Below, piece after piece: positions 40,801 to 47,712 of a stretch of 64,000 nucleotides of DNA. Numbering within the stretch: position 1 is the first letter of the stretch; each line of letters opens with the position of its first letter. The DNA lies in contig JANQJK010000014.1 in NCBI GenBank assembly GCA_028281665.1, forward strand, positions 1 to 64,000. The letters run 5' to 3'. The notes beneath the pieces were generated by a model, which ran no database searches, was not told the DNA's origin, and was given only the letters and a program-made list of their open reading frames with translations. The position numbers and the translations under genes were made by a program. This stretch comes from Hyphococcus sp. Lineage in GTDB: Bacteria; Pseudomonadota; Alphaproteobacteria; Caulobacterales; Parvularculaceae.

Positions 40801-41036
40801 TAGACTTGTATCTTTATGATTGTTCAATTGGGAATTGTAGGCCAGCACGATTAGAAACATCGTATAGTGCATACGAACAAGCTGTTGTTTCCAACCCAGC
40901 GCCTGGTCTATGGAAAGCCGTCGTCTTTTCAGCAGATGCTTCCAACGAATCCGTTTGTTATCTCTTTCAGCTTACTGAACTAAAATCAGAGTTAAGTAAT
41001 GCGAAAGGTGCTTCATCCGTCAAGAAAATCCAATAG
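37854..41036 (+). CDS. Exported S8 (subtilisin-like) serine peptidase, atypical
   Basis: A 1060-residue secreted or periplasmic protein. The signal segment is very hydrophobic (FFKLPVFLLLQLLLLSLSSDVFA). The subtilase catalytic His is His399 (VDSHASMVAGAAAASHG), the oxyanion Asn is Asn496 (TAFNAPGMS) and the nucleophile is Ser592 (GAGTSTATPVAAG). Where an Asp is expected, the first strand reads GVVIAHVEGFPDF, with Glu209 at the usual place. About 190 residues separate Glu209 from His399, a tripeptidyl-peptidase-II-like long insertion. The C-terminus (DLDLYLYDCSIGNCRPAR, GLWKAVVFSAD) resembles a pre-peptidase C-terminal beta domain. The start is GTG. It follows the receptor gene directly and shares its AT-rich composition. 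Confidence 0.85.
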   Translation: MLTHIVCNLVILTTPQFFKLPVFLLLQLLLLSLSSDVFAAHLSKENQARLSFAIANEMEAVSVAVAAKPGRTGEASRLIEILGGKVRFLSAEVDYLAISLPVGAIEQLVASEHVQSATIDLPSEEFSPYTSLFLTDPKESKSDSNSRRGQDSKNYTVDANEKDESIGESGSIISPLDNQYEILRDLSALSLRKKSPTFDGRGVVIAHVEGFPDFLAPELQVAYDIEGRQLNKFVDIVSVMAYKSSLSTSAEPLTLGAEWFELVGPVFGSGRITINGEAYQLPHEGNFRFSEFIVPNKAPYQKIFDLLKRSYRSAGNGSEKEVDVFSRAMIWSQSEQSLRIDLNNDHDFRNDDAIVSFPISNSFGVLGRDDPKTPVRETIGFAVRKVGNYLSVMYGVDSHASMVAGAAAASHGVAGKLEGIAPGAQLLSIAHGKRATSFGQAMIVAFSDPRVDVVLIEGYYSANAVNHLKDGSSALAVVLQRLVRRYNKPVFFTAFNAPGMSTSVDTANGSDVLSIGAYHSSASILANNGAKIQFQDNLHWTGAEGPSGNGSLKPDFLAPANPISIGAGHRKGSEVAGAFVLPPGYRIGAGTSTATPVAAGVSAMLISAAKQTGTNYDAGRINHALRSTARFLPQIPAYKQGTGLIQVDSAWKWLSANANNSDLIEIQVDAPVRTATSRFLETPNRGVGLFEREGWRLGQKANRVLYLTRQTGPVEPIEFDVGWVGNISNIFSSENNIVLPLGTPVPFQIVIDAKEIGDHSALLEVKHENGYGAVAHVPVTIVVPYELNSKSDDEAGKRITFSMTRPGRKNLFVRVPEGVEELNIAFSSNRDGLGARIIGPANLALGQAVYLPTQSNGSGQGKITFPDAGVWQITFLERSDMQRFDQSAADLDYLPHVEVRLSVSVDMPPAAFGNSDTDGDCRLRLQNNVRSVLSESADTVENVSSTFGLLEKNDGVVEELYVEPGTSSIVVGVSGHKSKESDLDLYLYDCSIGNCRPARLETSYSAYEQAVVSNPAPGLWKAVVFSADASNESVCYLFQLTELKSELSNAKGASSVKKIQ

Positions 41037-41369
41037 TAGCGTTTCCGAGAACATGCGAACATGCAACATGAGAATTTCGAACAATAACGAAAAAGCCGAA
41101 TACTAAGCTTCACACATCGGCTGGTTAAGATTCTATGTAGCGCTGCATCTACGGCGATATTTTTTAAAATTCAGATTTCTCGATCATCGAACAGATTTAT
41201 CAGATATCTCAGTTGAAGTCCTAAGGGGCGTCGCCCCTCGCGCGCGCAAGGCATCCAACCGTCTCCCTGAAGGGGCCCTCGGTCGGAGCCTCCTTGCGCT
41301 TTCGATCCCCATCCTCGCCGGAAGCAGGGTTGCAGCAGCGCAACCCTTTTCCAAAGGAGGATAAGACAG
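41037..41369. other. Interval between protease and methyltransferase
   Basis: No convincing gene. The first 180 bases continue the AT-rich composition of the cargo, with a weak stem AGCCGA/TCGGCT. From about 41218 the base composition jumps to GC-rich (GGGGCGTCGCCCCTCGCGCGCG), which marks a probable junction between inserted cargo and the conserved ICE backbone. AAAGGAGG just before 41370 is the methyltransferase ribosome-binding site. Confidence 0.55.
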
Positions 41370-42032
41370 ATGCAGACCAATACCATTATGTGCGGCGACG
41401 CCCGCGAATTGCTTGCAGCATTGCCTGGCGAGAGTGTCGATCTGGTGGTGACGGACCCGCCTTATCTATGCCGCTATCGCGATCGCGATAGTCGCCGCAT
41501 CGCCAATGACGATAATCCGGAAGCGGTTTTGTCGGTTTATGACGAAGTGTTCCGCGTTTTGAAACCCAATAGCTATTGCATTTCGTTCTATGGCTGGACG
41601 GCGATTGCGGCGTTCGCGGGGGCCTGGGAGCGGGCGGGTTTCCGCAGCATCGGGCATATCGTCTGGACCAAGCCTTACGCCTCGCGCGCGAGCCATACGC
41701 AATACAGGCACGAATCCGCCTTTGTGCTGGCGAAAGGGTATCCTCGGAAACCAGCGCAGCCCATCAGCGACGTTCGGGATTGGCAATATACTGGTAACAA
41801 GGCGCACCCGACTGAAAAAGCGGTGAGCGTGATCGCGCCGCTAGTAAACGGGTTTTCAAAGCTTGGCGATCTCGTTCTTGATCCATTTTCCGGTACAGGA
41901 TCGACCGCCGTTGCCGCCGCATTGAACGGTCGACAGTACATCGGCGTAGAGCTTGAACAGAAATACTGTGCTATCGCTGAAAAGCGTCTTGCCGGCGTAG
42001 AGAACAAACGGAAGTTGCAAAAAGCCGCTTAA
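41370..42032 (+). CDS. Orphan DNA methyltransferase (N4/N6, beta-type order)
   Basis: A 220-residue amino-methyltransferase. The catalytic DPPY is at residues 29-32, and the S-adenosylmethionine motif DPFSGTG is at about 171-177, C-terminal to it, which is the beta-class order of adenine-N6 or cytosine-N4 enzymes. A YTGNKAHPTEKAVSVI segment precedes the cofactor motif. No restriction endonuclease gene is near. On ICEs such enzymes can protect incoming DNA or set a regulatory methylation mark; the target site cannot be read from sequence. A strong terminator follows. Confidence 0.93.
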   Translation: MQTNTIMCGDARELLAALPGESVDLVVTDPPYLCRYRDRDSRRIANDDNPEAVLSVYDEVFRVLKPNSYCISFYGWTAIAAFAGAWERAGFRSIGHIVWTKPYASRASHTQYRHESAFVLAKGYPRKPAQPISDVRDWQYTGNKAHPTEKAVSVIAPLVNGFSKLGDLVLDPFSGTGSTAVAAALNGRQYIGVELEQKYCAIAEKRLAGVENKRKLQKAA

Positions 42033-42084
42033 AAAAACGAAACGCAATGCCGTAAGCGGCGGAATGTACTTGTAAAAAATAGAA

Positions 42085-42112
42085 GCGAGGCGGGAAACCG
42101 CCCGCTTTTTTT
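42085..42112 (+). terminator. Rho-independent terminator after the methyltransferase
   Basis: GCG-A-GGCGG pairs with CCGCCCGC around a GAAA tetraloop, with one bulged A, followed by seven T. It is a textbook terminator that isolates the methyltransferase from the rdfS-traF-rlxS unit. Confidence 0.9.
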
Positions 42113-42326
42113 GTATTTCAAATCAATGCCACGAAGTAATCGCTGCATGTCTTCATGGGTTGCGATGCTGTGAAACTTTTTTGACGTACAGTTTACGAAA
42201 ATCTTTGGTTAACACTTGAAAATACCGGCGGCGAAAACGCGCTCAGGCGTCTTTCATATGTTAGCGCAGTTTCGGCGTTCGACCTCGCGGCGAAACATGT
42301 AGTTGTGTTGTGGGGGATGACGTGCG

Positions 42327-42569
42327 GTGGACAAGTGTCGTGTAAAGACGCCGGAAATTGAGAGCCCGTATCTGACAACGGAAGAAGCGGCAGCCTATTT
42401 GCGCATTTCCGTGCGGACGCTTGAGTCTTTTCGCCAGCAGAAAATCGGTCCCGCTTTTCAGAAACACGGCGGTAAAGTCGTCTATCTTAAAGAAGACCTC
42501 GACGCCTGGTCGCGCCAGGTGCGCTTTGACTACTCGGGCTGTCCGCAGCCGGGCGCGTCTCAGTCATGA
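42327..42569 (+). CDS. rdfS: Excisionase-like winged-helix protein (RdfS-like)
   Basis: An 80-residue MerR-like DNA-binding protein: LTTEEAAAYLRISVRTLESFRQQKIGPAFQKHGGKVVYLKEDLDAWSRQ is the standard helix-turn-helix plus wing of excisionases. In ICEMlSymR7A-type elements the recombination directionality factor RdfS occupies exactly this place, first in an operon with traF and rlxS, and switches the integrase to excision. The same order is seen here: its last four bases overlap traF. The start is GTG. Family membership is certain; the RdfS role is inferred from context. Confidence 0.85.
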   Translation: MDKCRVKTPEIESPYLTTEEAAAYLRISVRTLESFRQQKIGPAFQKHGGKVVYLKEDLDAWSRQVRFDYSGCPQPGASQS

Positions 42570-43072
42570 GACGGAAACGTCGCCTTTCGCTTTGCCTCAC
42601 CGCTATTGCGATTGCGGTAATTGCCTTCGTTTCGGTCGCAGACTTCAACCCGAAACTGGTCTGGAACGGATCGCAGAGCGCGCCACAGGGGCTTTACCTG
42701 ATCCGCGGTCAAGCGCCCGAGCTGAATCACTATGTGCTGGTAAACCCGCCGCCGGCGACGAAAGATTTCATCGTGACTAGGGCGTATCTGCCGCCGGGAA
42801 CGCCGCTGATTAAACGCATCGCGGGCCTTTCCGGCGATGAAATCTGCCGCGAAGGAACGGCGGTATTCATCAATGAAACCTATGCCGCAGAGGCGCTTCT
42901 GACGGACGGTTCGGGCCGTCCCATGCCCCGCTGGGACGGGTGTTTTAAGCTCCAAACCGACGAGGTTTTCCTTCTAAACCATCATGAAAACTCTTTCGAC
43001 GGACGATATTTCGGTGCGATTAAGCGCTGGCATGTAATGGGAATCGCGGTCCCGATCTGGGTAGTGGAGTGA
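42566..43072 (+). CDS. traF: Conjugative transfer signal peptidase TraF
   Basis: A 168-residue membrane-anchored S26 family peptidase that matures (and in RP4 cyclises) the TrbC pilin. One N-terminal helix (LSLCLTAIAIAVIAFVSVA) is followed by the catalytic-Ser region SAPQGLYLIRG, the catalytic Lys in TPLIKRIAGLSGDEIC, and the C-terminal NSFDGRYFG. It overlaps the rdfS-like gene by four bases. Its substrate gene, trbC, is 9 kb downstream on the same strand. Confidence 0.94.
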   Translation: MRRKRRLSLCLTAIAIAVIAFVSVADFNPKLVWNGSQSAPQGLYLIRGQAPELNHYVLVNPPPATKDFIVTRAYLPPGTPLIKRIAGLSGDEICREGTAVFINETYAAEALLTDGSGRPMPRWDGCFKLQTDEVFLLNHHENSFDGRYFGAIKRWHVMGIAVPIWVVE

Positions 43073-43139
43073 TGCTGACAATCGCGGGCCAGGCGGTGGC
43101 GTTCATCAATAAGAACAGTAGACAGAGGAAGTCGGCCGT

Positions 43140-43246
43140 ATGGCAAGATTAAAGCATTGGTGCAGCAACTACCCCAAAGCCAGTCTGCACATCGTTTTTT
43201 TATGCACCAAAGCCAAGCGTGATGGCGCCAGTTTGGTGCAGGCTAC
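43140..43246 (+). other. Candidate origin of transfer (oriT)
   Basis: The interval just before the relaxase gene carries TTGGTGCAG at 43157 and 43233 and its inverse TGCACCAA at 43203, so direct and inverted copies of one 8-9-base word lie within 85 bases, with a T7 tract (about 43195-43201) beside the inverted copy. Clusters of inverted repeats next to a relaxase gene are typical of oriT. The nic site cannot be read by eye. Confidence 0.45.
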
Positions 43247-45214
43247 ATGAAGAGCGGAGACGACGACTTTCGTCCGCGTTTGGGGCGCATTCGCGCGAAG
43301 GGCGGCAGGGCGTCGAAGCGCTATCTCGGAAAACTTTACGCGGCGATGGAAAAGGCTCGACCCGGCGTCTTCGCGCGCCGTTCGCGTGCGCGCTTTACCG
43401 GCGCGCGGATTGGGCGGGGTTCGGGTGTAGCCGCCGCCTTCGCGTCACGGTCTCATCCGTTCGCAAAATTCCGCGCGCGCCGGGTCGCGGTGAAGATCCG
43501 CTCGGTGCGCTTAGGCGTCAGCGGATTGTCGAAAGCGCGGGCGCATCTGCGTTACATTCAACGCGACGGGACCGATAAAGATGGAGCGCCGGGCAAACTC
43601 TATGGCCCGGACAGCGAGCGTATTGATAACAAAGCATTTCTTGAAAGCGGCGGTGAAGACCGCCACCAGTTTCGGATCATCATCTCGCCGGAAGACGCCG
43701 GCGATCTCGAAGACCTCAAAGGTTTTACGCGCGACGTGATGGCGGCGGCTGAGCAGGACCTCGGAACAAAACTCGATTGGGTTGCCGTCGACCACTACAA
43801 CACCGACCATCCGCATTCCCATGTGGTGTTGCGCGGGAAAGCCGATGACGGCAAGGATCTCGTCATCGCGCGCAATTACATCACCCATGGGTTTCGCAGG
43901 CGCGCGGAGGAAATCACGACGTTGGAGTTGGGACCGCGCCGCGATGTCGATATCGCCCGCAGCCGTGTGAAGGAAGTCTCGCGCGAAGCGTTCACAAAGC
44001 TCGACCAGGAAATCGCCAGCGTTACCGATGCGGACGGCGCCGTCAAGATTGCGAAGGCGGCGACGCCCTACGACCAATTCCGCAAACGGCTGTGGATGGC
44101 GCGGCTTAAAAAGCTTGAAGCGATGAATCTCGCGGCGCGTGACAGCGACGGATGGCGTTTGTCCTCTGACGTTGAAACCGCCCTGAAAGAAATCGGACGG
44201 TGCGGCGACATCATCCGATCCATGGGCGCGGCGCTGGGCGCCGACCTTGCGCCCGCAAGGGTTGGAGACTTTGCCGATGATGGGGTGCCCGGGACGCTCA
44301 CCGGCCGCGTCGCCGGCGGCGGCGCGATCGACGACGGCCATGACAATCGCTTTCTCGCAATCGAAGGCGCCGACGGCAATCAATGGCGCGTGGCGGTCGA
44401 CTTCGAGCCCGGCGCCGCGCCGCCGGCCGGCGCGGTCGTTGAGATTGAAAAGGCCGGGGCGGCCCCGCGAAAATCCGACGTGACGATTTCTGCCATCGCC
44501 AACCGGCACGGGGGCGTCTATTCCGACGTATTGCATCGACAGTCCGATCCGTCCGCAGGCGAGGCTTATCGCATGGCGCATAAGCGCCGCCTGGAAGCAT
44601 TGCGGCGGGTTGGCATTGTGAGCCGCGCCGATGACGGGTCATGGGCGATACCGGAAAACTATCTTGAACGTGCGGCGGCGTTCGAGGGGAAAGCTGGCGC
44701 CGCGCGCGTGCGCACGCTTTCCTGGGTTTCGCTTGATGCGCTTGGCGGTGCGCCTGTGCAGACATTTCTGGATGATGTGATTGAGGGCAAGCGGGATATC
44801 TCACTCGTCGATTACGGGTTCGGCGCCGCGCTCGACAAAGCACTCGCCGCGCGCCGGCGCTGGCTTTTGTCGAAGGGGCTGGCGCAGGAACTTGGGGGAC
44901 GGATCAATATCGACCGGAAGGCGCTCAAGGCGCGCGAACATGCAAACATAAAGCAGGCCGGCGAAAAACTGTCGCAATCCCTCGGCAAGAAATTCTATGC
45001 CGTTGAAGACGGCGACCGGATTGATGGCGTCTATCGCCGTCCGGTTGATCTGCCGTCAGGGCGTTTTGCTCTCGTGGAGAAGTCGAAAGAGTTTGCGCTG
45101 GCGCCATGGCGGCCAGTGCTGGAAAAGCAGCGGGGCATGGAGATCGCCGGAACGATGAAGCGCGGTAGCGTTCAATGGACTTTTGGGCGGAAGGGGCCGG
45201 GGATTGGAGGTTGA
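43247..45214 (+). CDS. rlxS: Conjugative relaxase (RlxS / DUF3363 type)
   Basis: Nicks oriT and pilots the transferred strand. The 655-residue protein opens with a basic region; the relaxase metal site is DHYNTDHPHSHVVLRG (His183, His188, His190, His192) preceded by RHQFRIIISPEDAGDLEDL-like sequence. The second half matches DUF3363 (RMAHKRRLEALRRVGIVSR, and VALVEK-like GRFALVEKSKEFALAPWRPVLEK near the end). The position after rdfS and traF reproduces the ICEMlSymR7A transfer unit. The start is the ATG at 43247, following the candidate oriT. Confidence 0.93.
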   Translation: MKSGDDDFRPRLGRIRAKGGRASKRYLGKLYAAMEKARPGVFARRSRARFTGARIGRGSGVAAAFASRSHPFAKFRARRVAVKIRSVRLGVSGLSKARAHLRYIQRDGTDKDGAPGKLYGPDSERIDNKAFLESGGEDRHQFRIIISPEDAGDLEDLKGFTRDVMAAAEQDLGTKLDWVAVDHYNTDHPHSHVVLRGKADDGKDLVIARNYITHGFRRRAEEITTLELGPRRDVDIARSRVKEVSREAFTKLDQEIASVTDADGAVKIAKAATPYDQFRKRLWMARLKKLEAMNLAARDSDGWRLSSDVETALKEIGRCGDIIRSMGAALGADLAPARVGDFADDGVPGTLTGRVAGGGAIDDGHDNRFLAIEGADGNQWRVAVDFEPGAAPPAGAVVEIEKAGAAPRKSDVTISAIANRHGGVYSDVLHRQSDPSAGEAYRMAHKRRLEALRRVGIVSRADDGSWAIPENYLERAAAFEGKAGAARVRTLSWVSLDALGGAPVQTFLDDVIEGKRDISLVDYGFGAALDKALAARRRWLLSKGLAQELGGRINIDRKALKAREHANIKQAGEKLSQSLGKKFYAVEDGDRIDGVYRRPVDLPSGRFALVEKSKEFALAPWRPVLEKQRGMEIAGTMKRGSVQWTFGRKGPGIGG

Positions 45215-45313
45215 ATGAGATCGTGCAGGGTCGATTTCAACTGAATATCAATGCGTTTATGCGCTTCTGCCTATAACAGGAACTGGCAAGTCAAAGAACG
45301 CAGGAGCTAAGGC

Positions 45314-45988
45314 GTGGAACAATGCGGCTACAAATTATGGCCCTATTGCATCGACTGGGCTGCCACAGGCGCGATGCTCGGCGGGTTCGCTGCCATTGTC
45401 ACTGGTCTGGCGGTAATCGCAAGCGCATTGCTTGCGTGGAAGACCTATCGTGAATGGCGAGCGCGGGAAGCATACGTCCATGATCGGCAAAAGGCTGTTG
45501 AGATTTTATCCGCGTTCTACGAGGGGCGTGAGGTGATAAGCGCCATAAGAAGCCGCTTTATTGAAAAAAGCGAAAGCGAACAGGCCGCACTGGCGGTGGT
45601 TGGCGTCACGCCGGCGAATGTCGACGCTTTGTCGGAGTTTGGAAAACGGCAAGACATGACGGCGGAGGTAATGGTCCAGCGCATATACGCTCATGCCGGC
45701 TACTGGACCAAGTTAGGAGCGCTTGTCCCGGAGGCGCGAGCTCTATTCAGCGACGACGTTGGACATTTATTGAATGCGATTTTTCTTGCACGGAGAAAAG
45801 TTGAACTTGCGGCTCGTCACTACGCCGAAGCTGATCGGCAGGAACAAGTCAATATGCGTCGGATGATGTTTTCTTTGCCAGCGCTTGGCGCTAATCCAAA
45901 AACCGATACTGTCGAGACGGAACTCGCTGAAGCGCAAGAAAAAATTGAGGCGGCGCTTGAACGGTTCATCCATCGTCCTGAGACCTAA
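45314..45988 (+). CDS. Unrecognised single-TM protein
   Basis: A 224-residue protein with one membrane helix near the N-terminus (about residues 15-42, WAATGAMLGGFAAIVTGLAVIASALLAW) and a largely helical, charged cytosolic or periplasmic part; the last 40 residues look coiled-coil (ETELAEAQEKIEAALERFI). I recognise no family. The start is a GTG with GGAGC nearby. It lies between the relaxase and a convergent Fic gene, a variable spot in such elements, so it may be cargo rather than part of the transfer machinery. Confidence 0.65.
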   Translation: MEQCGYKLWPYCIDWAATGAMLGGFAAIVTGLAVIASALLAWKTYREWRAREAYVHDRQKAVEILSAFYEGREVISAIRSRFIEKSESEQAALAVVGVTPANVDALSEFGKRQDMTAEVMVQRIYAHAGYWTKLGALVPEARALFSDDVGHLLNAIFLARRKVELAARHYAEADRQEQVNMRRMMFSLPALGANPKTDTVETELAEAQEKIEAALERFIHRPET

Positions 45989-46034
45989 CACAGAATGGAT
46001 TGCCAAACGCCGCCATTGTCGTTCTGTCGGCGCG

Positions 46035-47420
46035 TTATTGAGCCCACGCTTTCCGCCATGCCTCAAATTCAGACGGTTTGATCTGATAGCGTACGAAGTT
46101 GCCTTCATGCAGGCCGAGTATTTCGCTTTCGGCGATTTCCCGAAACTTCTCGCGATCTTCCTCGTCGGTATTGCCCTGGGCCCAGGCACCGATAAAGCGA
46201 AGGGCTGCCTTTCGCTCCATGCGCCCGCGCACTATTTCTCGGATAAGCCCGCGCAAGGCCTCCCGGTATTTCAATTTAAAGGGGTCAGGTTCTCCAAGCG
46301 ACTGGCGAACAGCCGCGTAACGGGCCGCGGACCGTTCGTAAGCCCAGATGAAGACATCTTTCAGAAGATTAACCTCATTTAGTTCGTATACGCCAAGCAT
46401 CGCATCGGTGTAGCGTTTTGCCGGGACGTCGGTGAAGGCGAGCGGCGTAAGGTTGGCCTTGACGAAGGGGATGTTGGCCGCGAGCCGAGAGACGCGCTTA
46501 TTCACGTCGTCAAAAGGCTGCAGATAAGGAAGCTGCGTCATTACGAAAAAGGACTGCTCGAACGGGTCTTCGATGGCCTCGGCGCTCGCAAGCACCTGGT
46601 CGAAACATTCTTCAATACGTTGTGGAACTTCAAGGGGATGGAAGGCCGAGCGTTCGATACCGACTGCGATGCGCCTGAGCCGGCCCGTGGCTTCCGGGTC
46701 CGCCAGCAGGTTGTTCGCCAGGAGAGCGTGAAGGTTGAGAATGGTGTGACGGTTAAAGCCTATCTCATCTGCCGAGCCGATGATGAATTCGATCGCGTCC
46801 TTGTGGTTCAGGATCATCTGCGCTTCGAGTTGCTCCTTGCCCTCGGCTTGTTCGCCGAAATCAATGAGCCGCCTTGTATCGAGCAGGGAGTAGGTATTGC
46901 CTTCCAACCGGCTGGAGTTCCAGGAGAGATCGATCAGCAGGCGTCCTATGATCTGCTTTGCGTACGTCCCCGCCGGCTGCTCGCCGGCCGCGGGCGTGCC
47001 GATCTGTCGGAGGCGCGTGCGTTCGGCTTCGGTGAAATAGGCGCTTTCATTCGGCCGGTACGCATCAAGAAACGCGCGGTTGTAACCGACGGGCCTGCGC
47101 AACTCGACAGGCTGGCGAACATAGCGCTGGATCTCGGCGCTTTTTTCCGAGAGCGGAATGGCGTCCTCAGCGACAACGCCCGCACCCGCTTCTGCGGGCG
47201 CCTCTTCGCCATTTGGCAGGCGATAGACCGTCCAGCGCCGCTCGCCTTCTTTGACAAGGCGGTTTTCGTCGACCAGATATTTAAGGCGGTATTGCAGAGT
47301 GCGCCGGGGCAGGTCGAGATCGAGCAGCCGCTCGATGTCGTCGAGGCCAAGTCCTTCGGGATGATCGCGGATGACAGCCTCGATAGCCGCCAACTCCTCT
47401 TCGGGCATCCGTTTCGCCAC
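46035..47420 (-). CDS. Fic family protein with winged-helix domain and altered active site
   Basis: A 461-residue protein. The N-terminus (about 1-70, DHPEGLGLDDIERLLDLDLPRRTLQYRLKYLVDENRLVKEGERRWTVYRL) is a winged-helix DNA-binding region; the Fic fold follows from about residue 150. The usual catalytic motif HPFxxGNGRxxR is replaced by QPFDDVNKRVSR (Gln301 in the His position, Asn307-Lys308-Arg309). An SSRLEGN-like segment (WNSSRLEGNTYSLLDT) earlier could be an inhibitory helix. Loss of the His makes ordinary AMP transfer doubtful, although Fic subgroups with a DVNKR motif exist. A repeat array upstream (47435-47547) suggests autoregulation. Confidence 0.88.
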   Translation of the reverse strand: MAKRMPEEELAAIEAVIRDHPEGLGLDDIERLLDLDLPRRTLQYRLKYLVDENRLVKEGERRWTVYRLPNGEEAPAEAGAGVVAEDAIPLSEKSAEIQRYVRQPVELRRPVGYNRAFLDAYRPNESAYFTEAERTRLRQIGTPAAGEQPAGTYAKQIIGRLLIDLSWNSSRLEGNTYSLLDTRRLIDFGEQAEGKEQLEAQMILNHKDAIEFIIGSADEIGFNRHTILNLHALLANNLLADPEATGRLRRIAVGIERSAFHPLEVPQRIEECFDQVLASAEAIEDPFEQSFFVMTQLPYLQPFDDVNKRVSRLAANIPFVKANLTPLAFTDVPAKRYTDAMLGVYELNEVNLLKDVFIWAYERSAARYAAVRQSLGEPDPFKLKYREALRGLIREIVRGRMERKAALRFIGAWAQGNTDEEDREKFREIAESEILGLHEGNFVRYQIKPSEFEAWRKAWAQ

Positions 47421-47434
47421 TAGAAACTCCGGTT

Positions 47435-47547
47435 TTGCGCATCGGCTCTATGCGCAATTAAAACACTTCTATGCGCAATTATCAAGCCTATGCGCAAGTA
47501 ATAGTTGCGCATAGGCTACGTTTGTTGCGCATAAAGCCTATGCACAA
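47435..47547. repeat. Array of TATGCGCAA operator-like repeats upstream of the Fic gene
   Basis: The word TATGCGCAA appears at 47449, 47470 and 47489, its inverse TTGCGCATA at 47505 and 47525, and close variants at 47435 (TTGCGCAT) and 47539 (TATGCACAA). Spacings are about 16-21 bases, near two helix turns. All lie within 130 bases of the Fic start, whose product carries a DNA-binding domain, so this is probably a cooperative operator. Confidence 0.75.
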
Positions 47548-47660
47548 AGCTCCGCCAGTACCCGGCAAGCGCCCGGCGAACCGGCGCACTGAACCGGACC
47601 GTCGCAGGCGGATGTGCTGAGAAGGGAGCTTTGAATGCCAAGGCTTCTCAAATTATATTT

Positions 47661-47695
47661 CCGGTAACAAATGATAGTATATAACCGGTAACAAA
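47661..47695. promoter_or_regulatory. Direct repeat CCGGTAACAAA before a small gene
   Basis: CCGGTAACAAA occurs at 47661 and 47685, 24 bases apart, ending 18 bases before the start of the 114-residue gene, with an AT-rich stretch (ATGATAGTATATAA) between that could hold a -10 element. The layout suits an autoregulatory operator. Confidence 0.55.
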
Positions 47696-47712
47696 ACCTT
47701 CAGGACCGGATA

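Noticed and set aside
32773-41036. The sigma/anti-sigma/receptor/protease group as a lasso-peptide cluster
   Set aside because: Such clusters in related bacteria share FecI, FecR and TonB receptor genes, but no precursor peptide, maturation enzymes or S9-like isopeptidase are present here.
41171-41386. A 71-codon minus-strand frame before the methyltransferase
   Set aside because: No motif; it spans the composition jump and the ribosome-binding site of the opposite gene.
43072-43152. A 26-codon frame overlapping the traF stop
   Set aside because: No conserved features and it runs into the repeat-rich candidate oriT.
47435-47547. The repeats before the Fic gene as a CRISPR array or plasmid iterons
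   Set aside because: The units are only nine bases, occur in both orientations and have no spacers of constant length; no Cas or replication gene is near.
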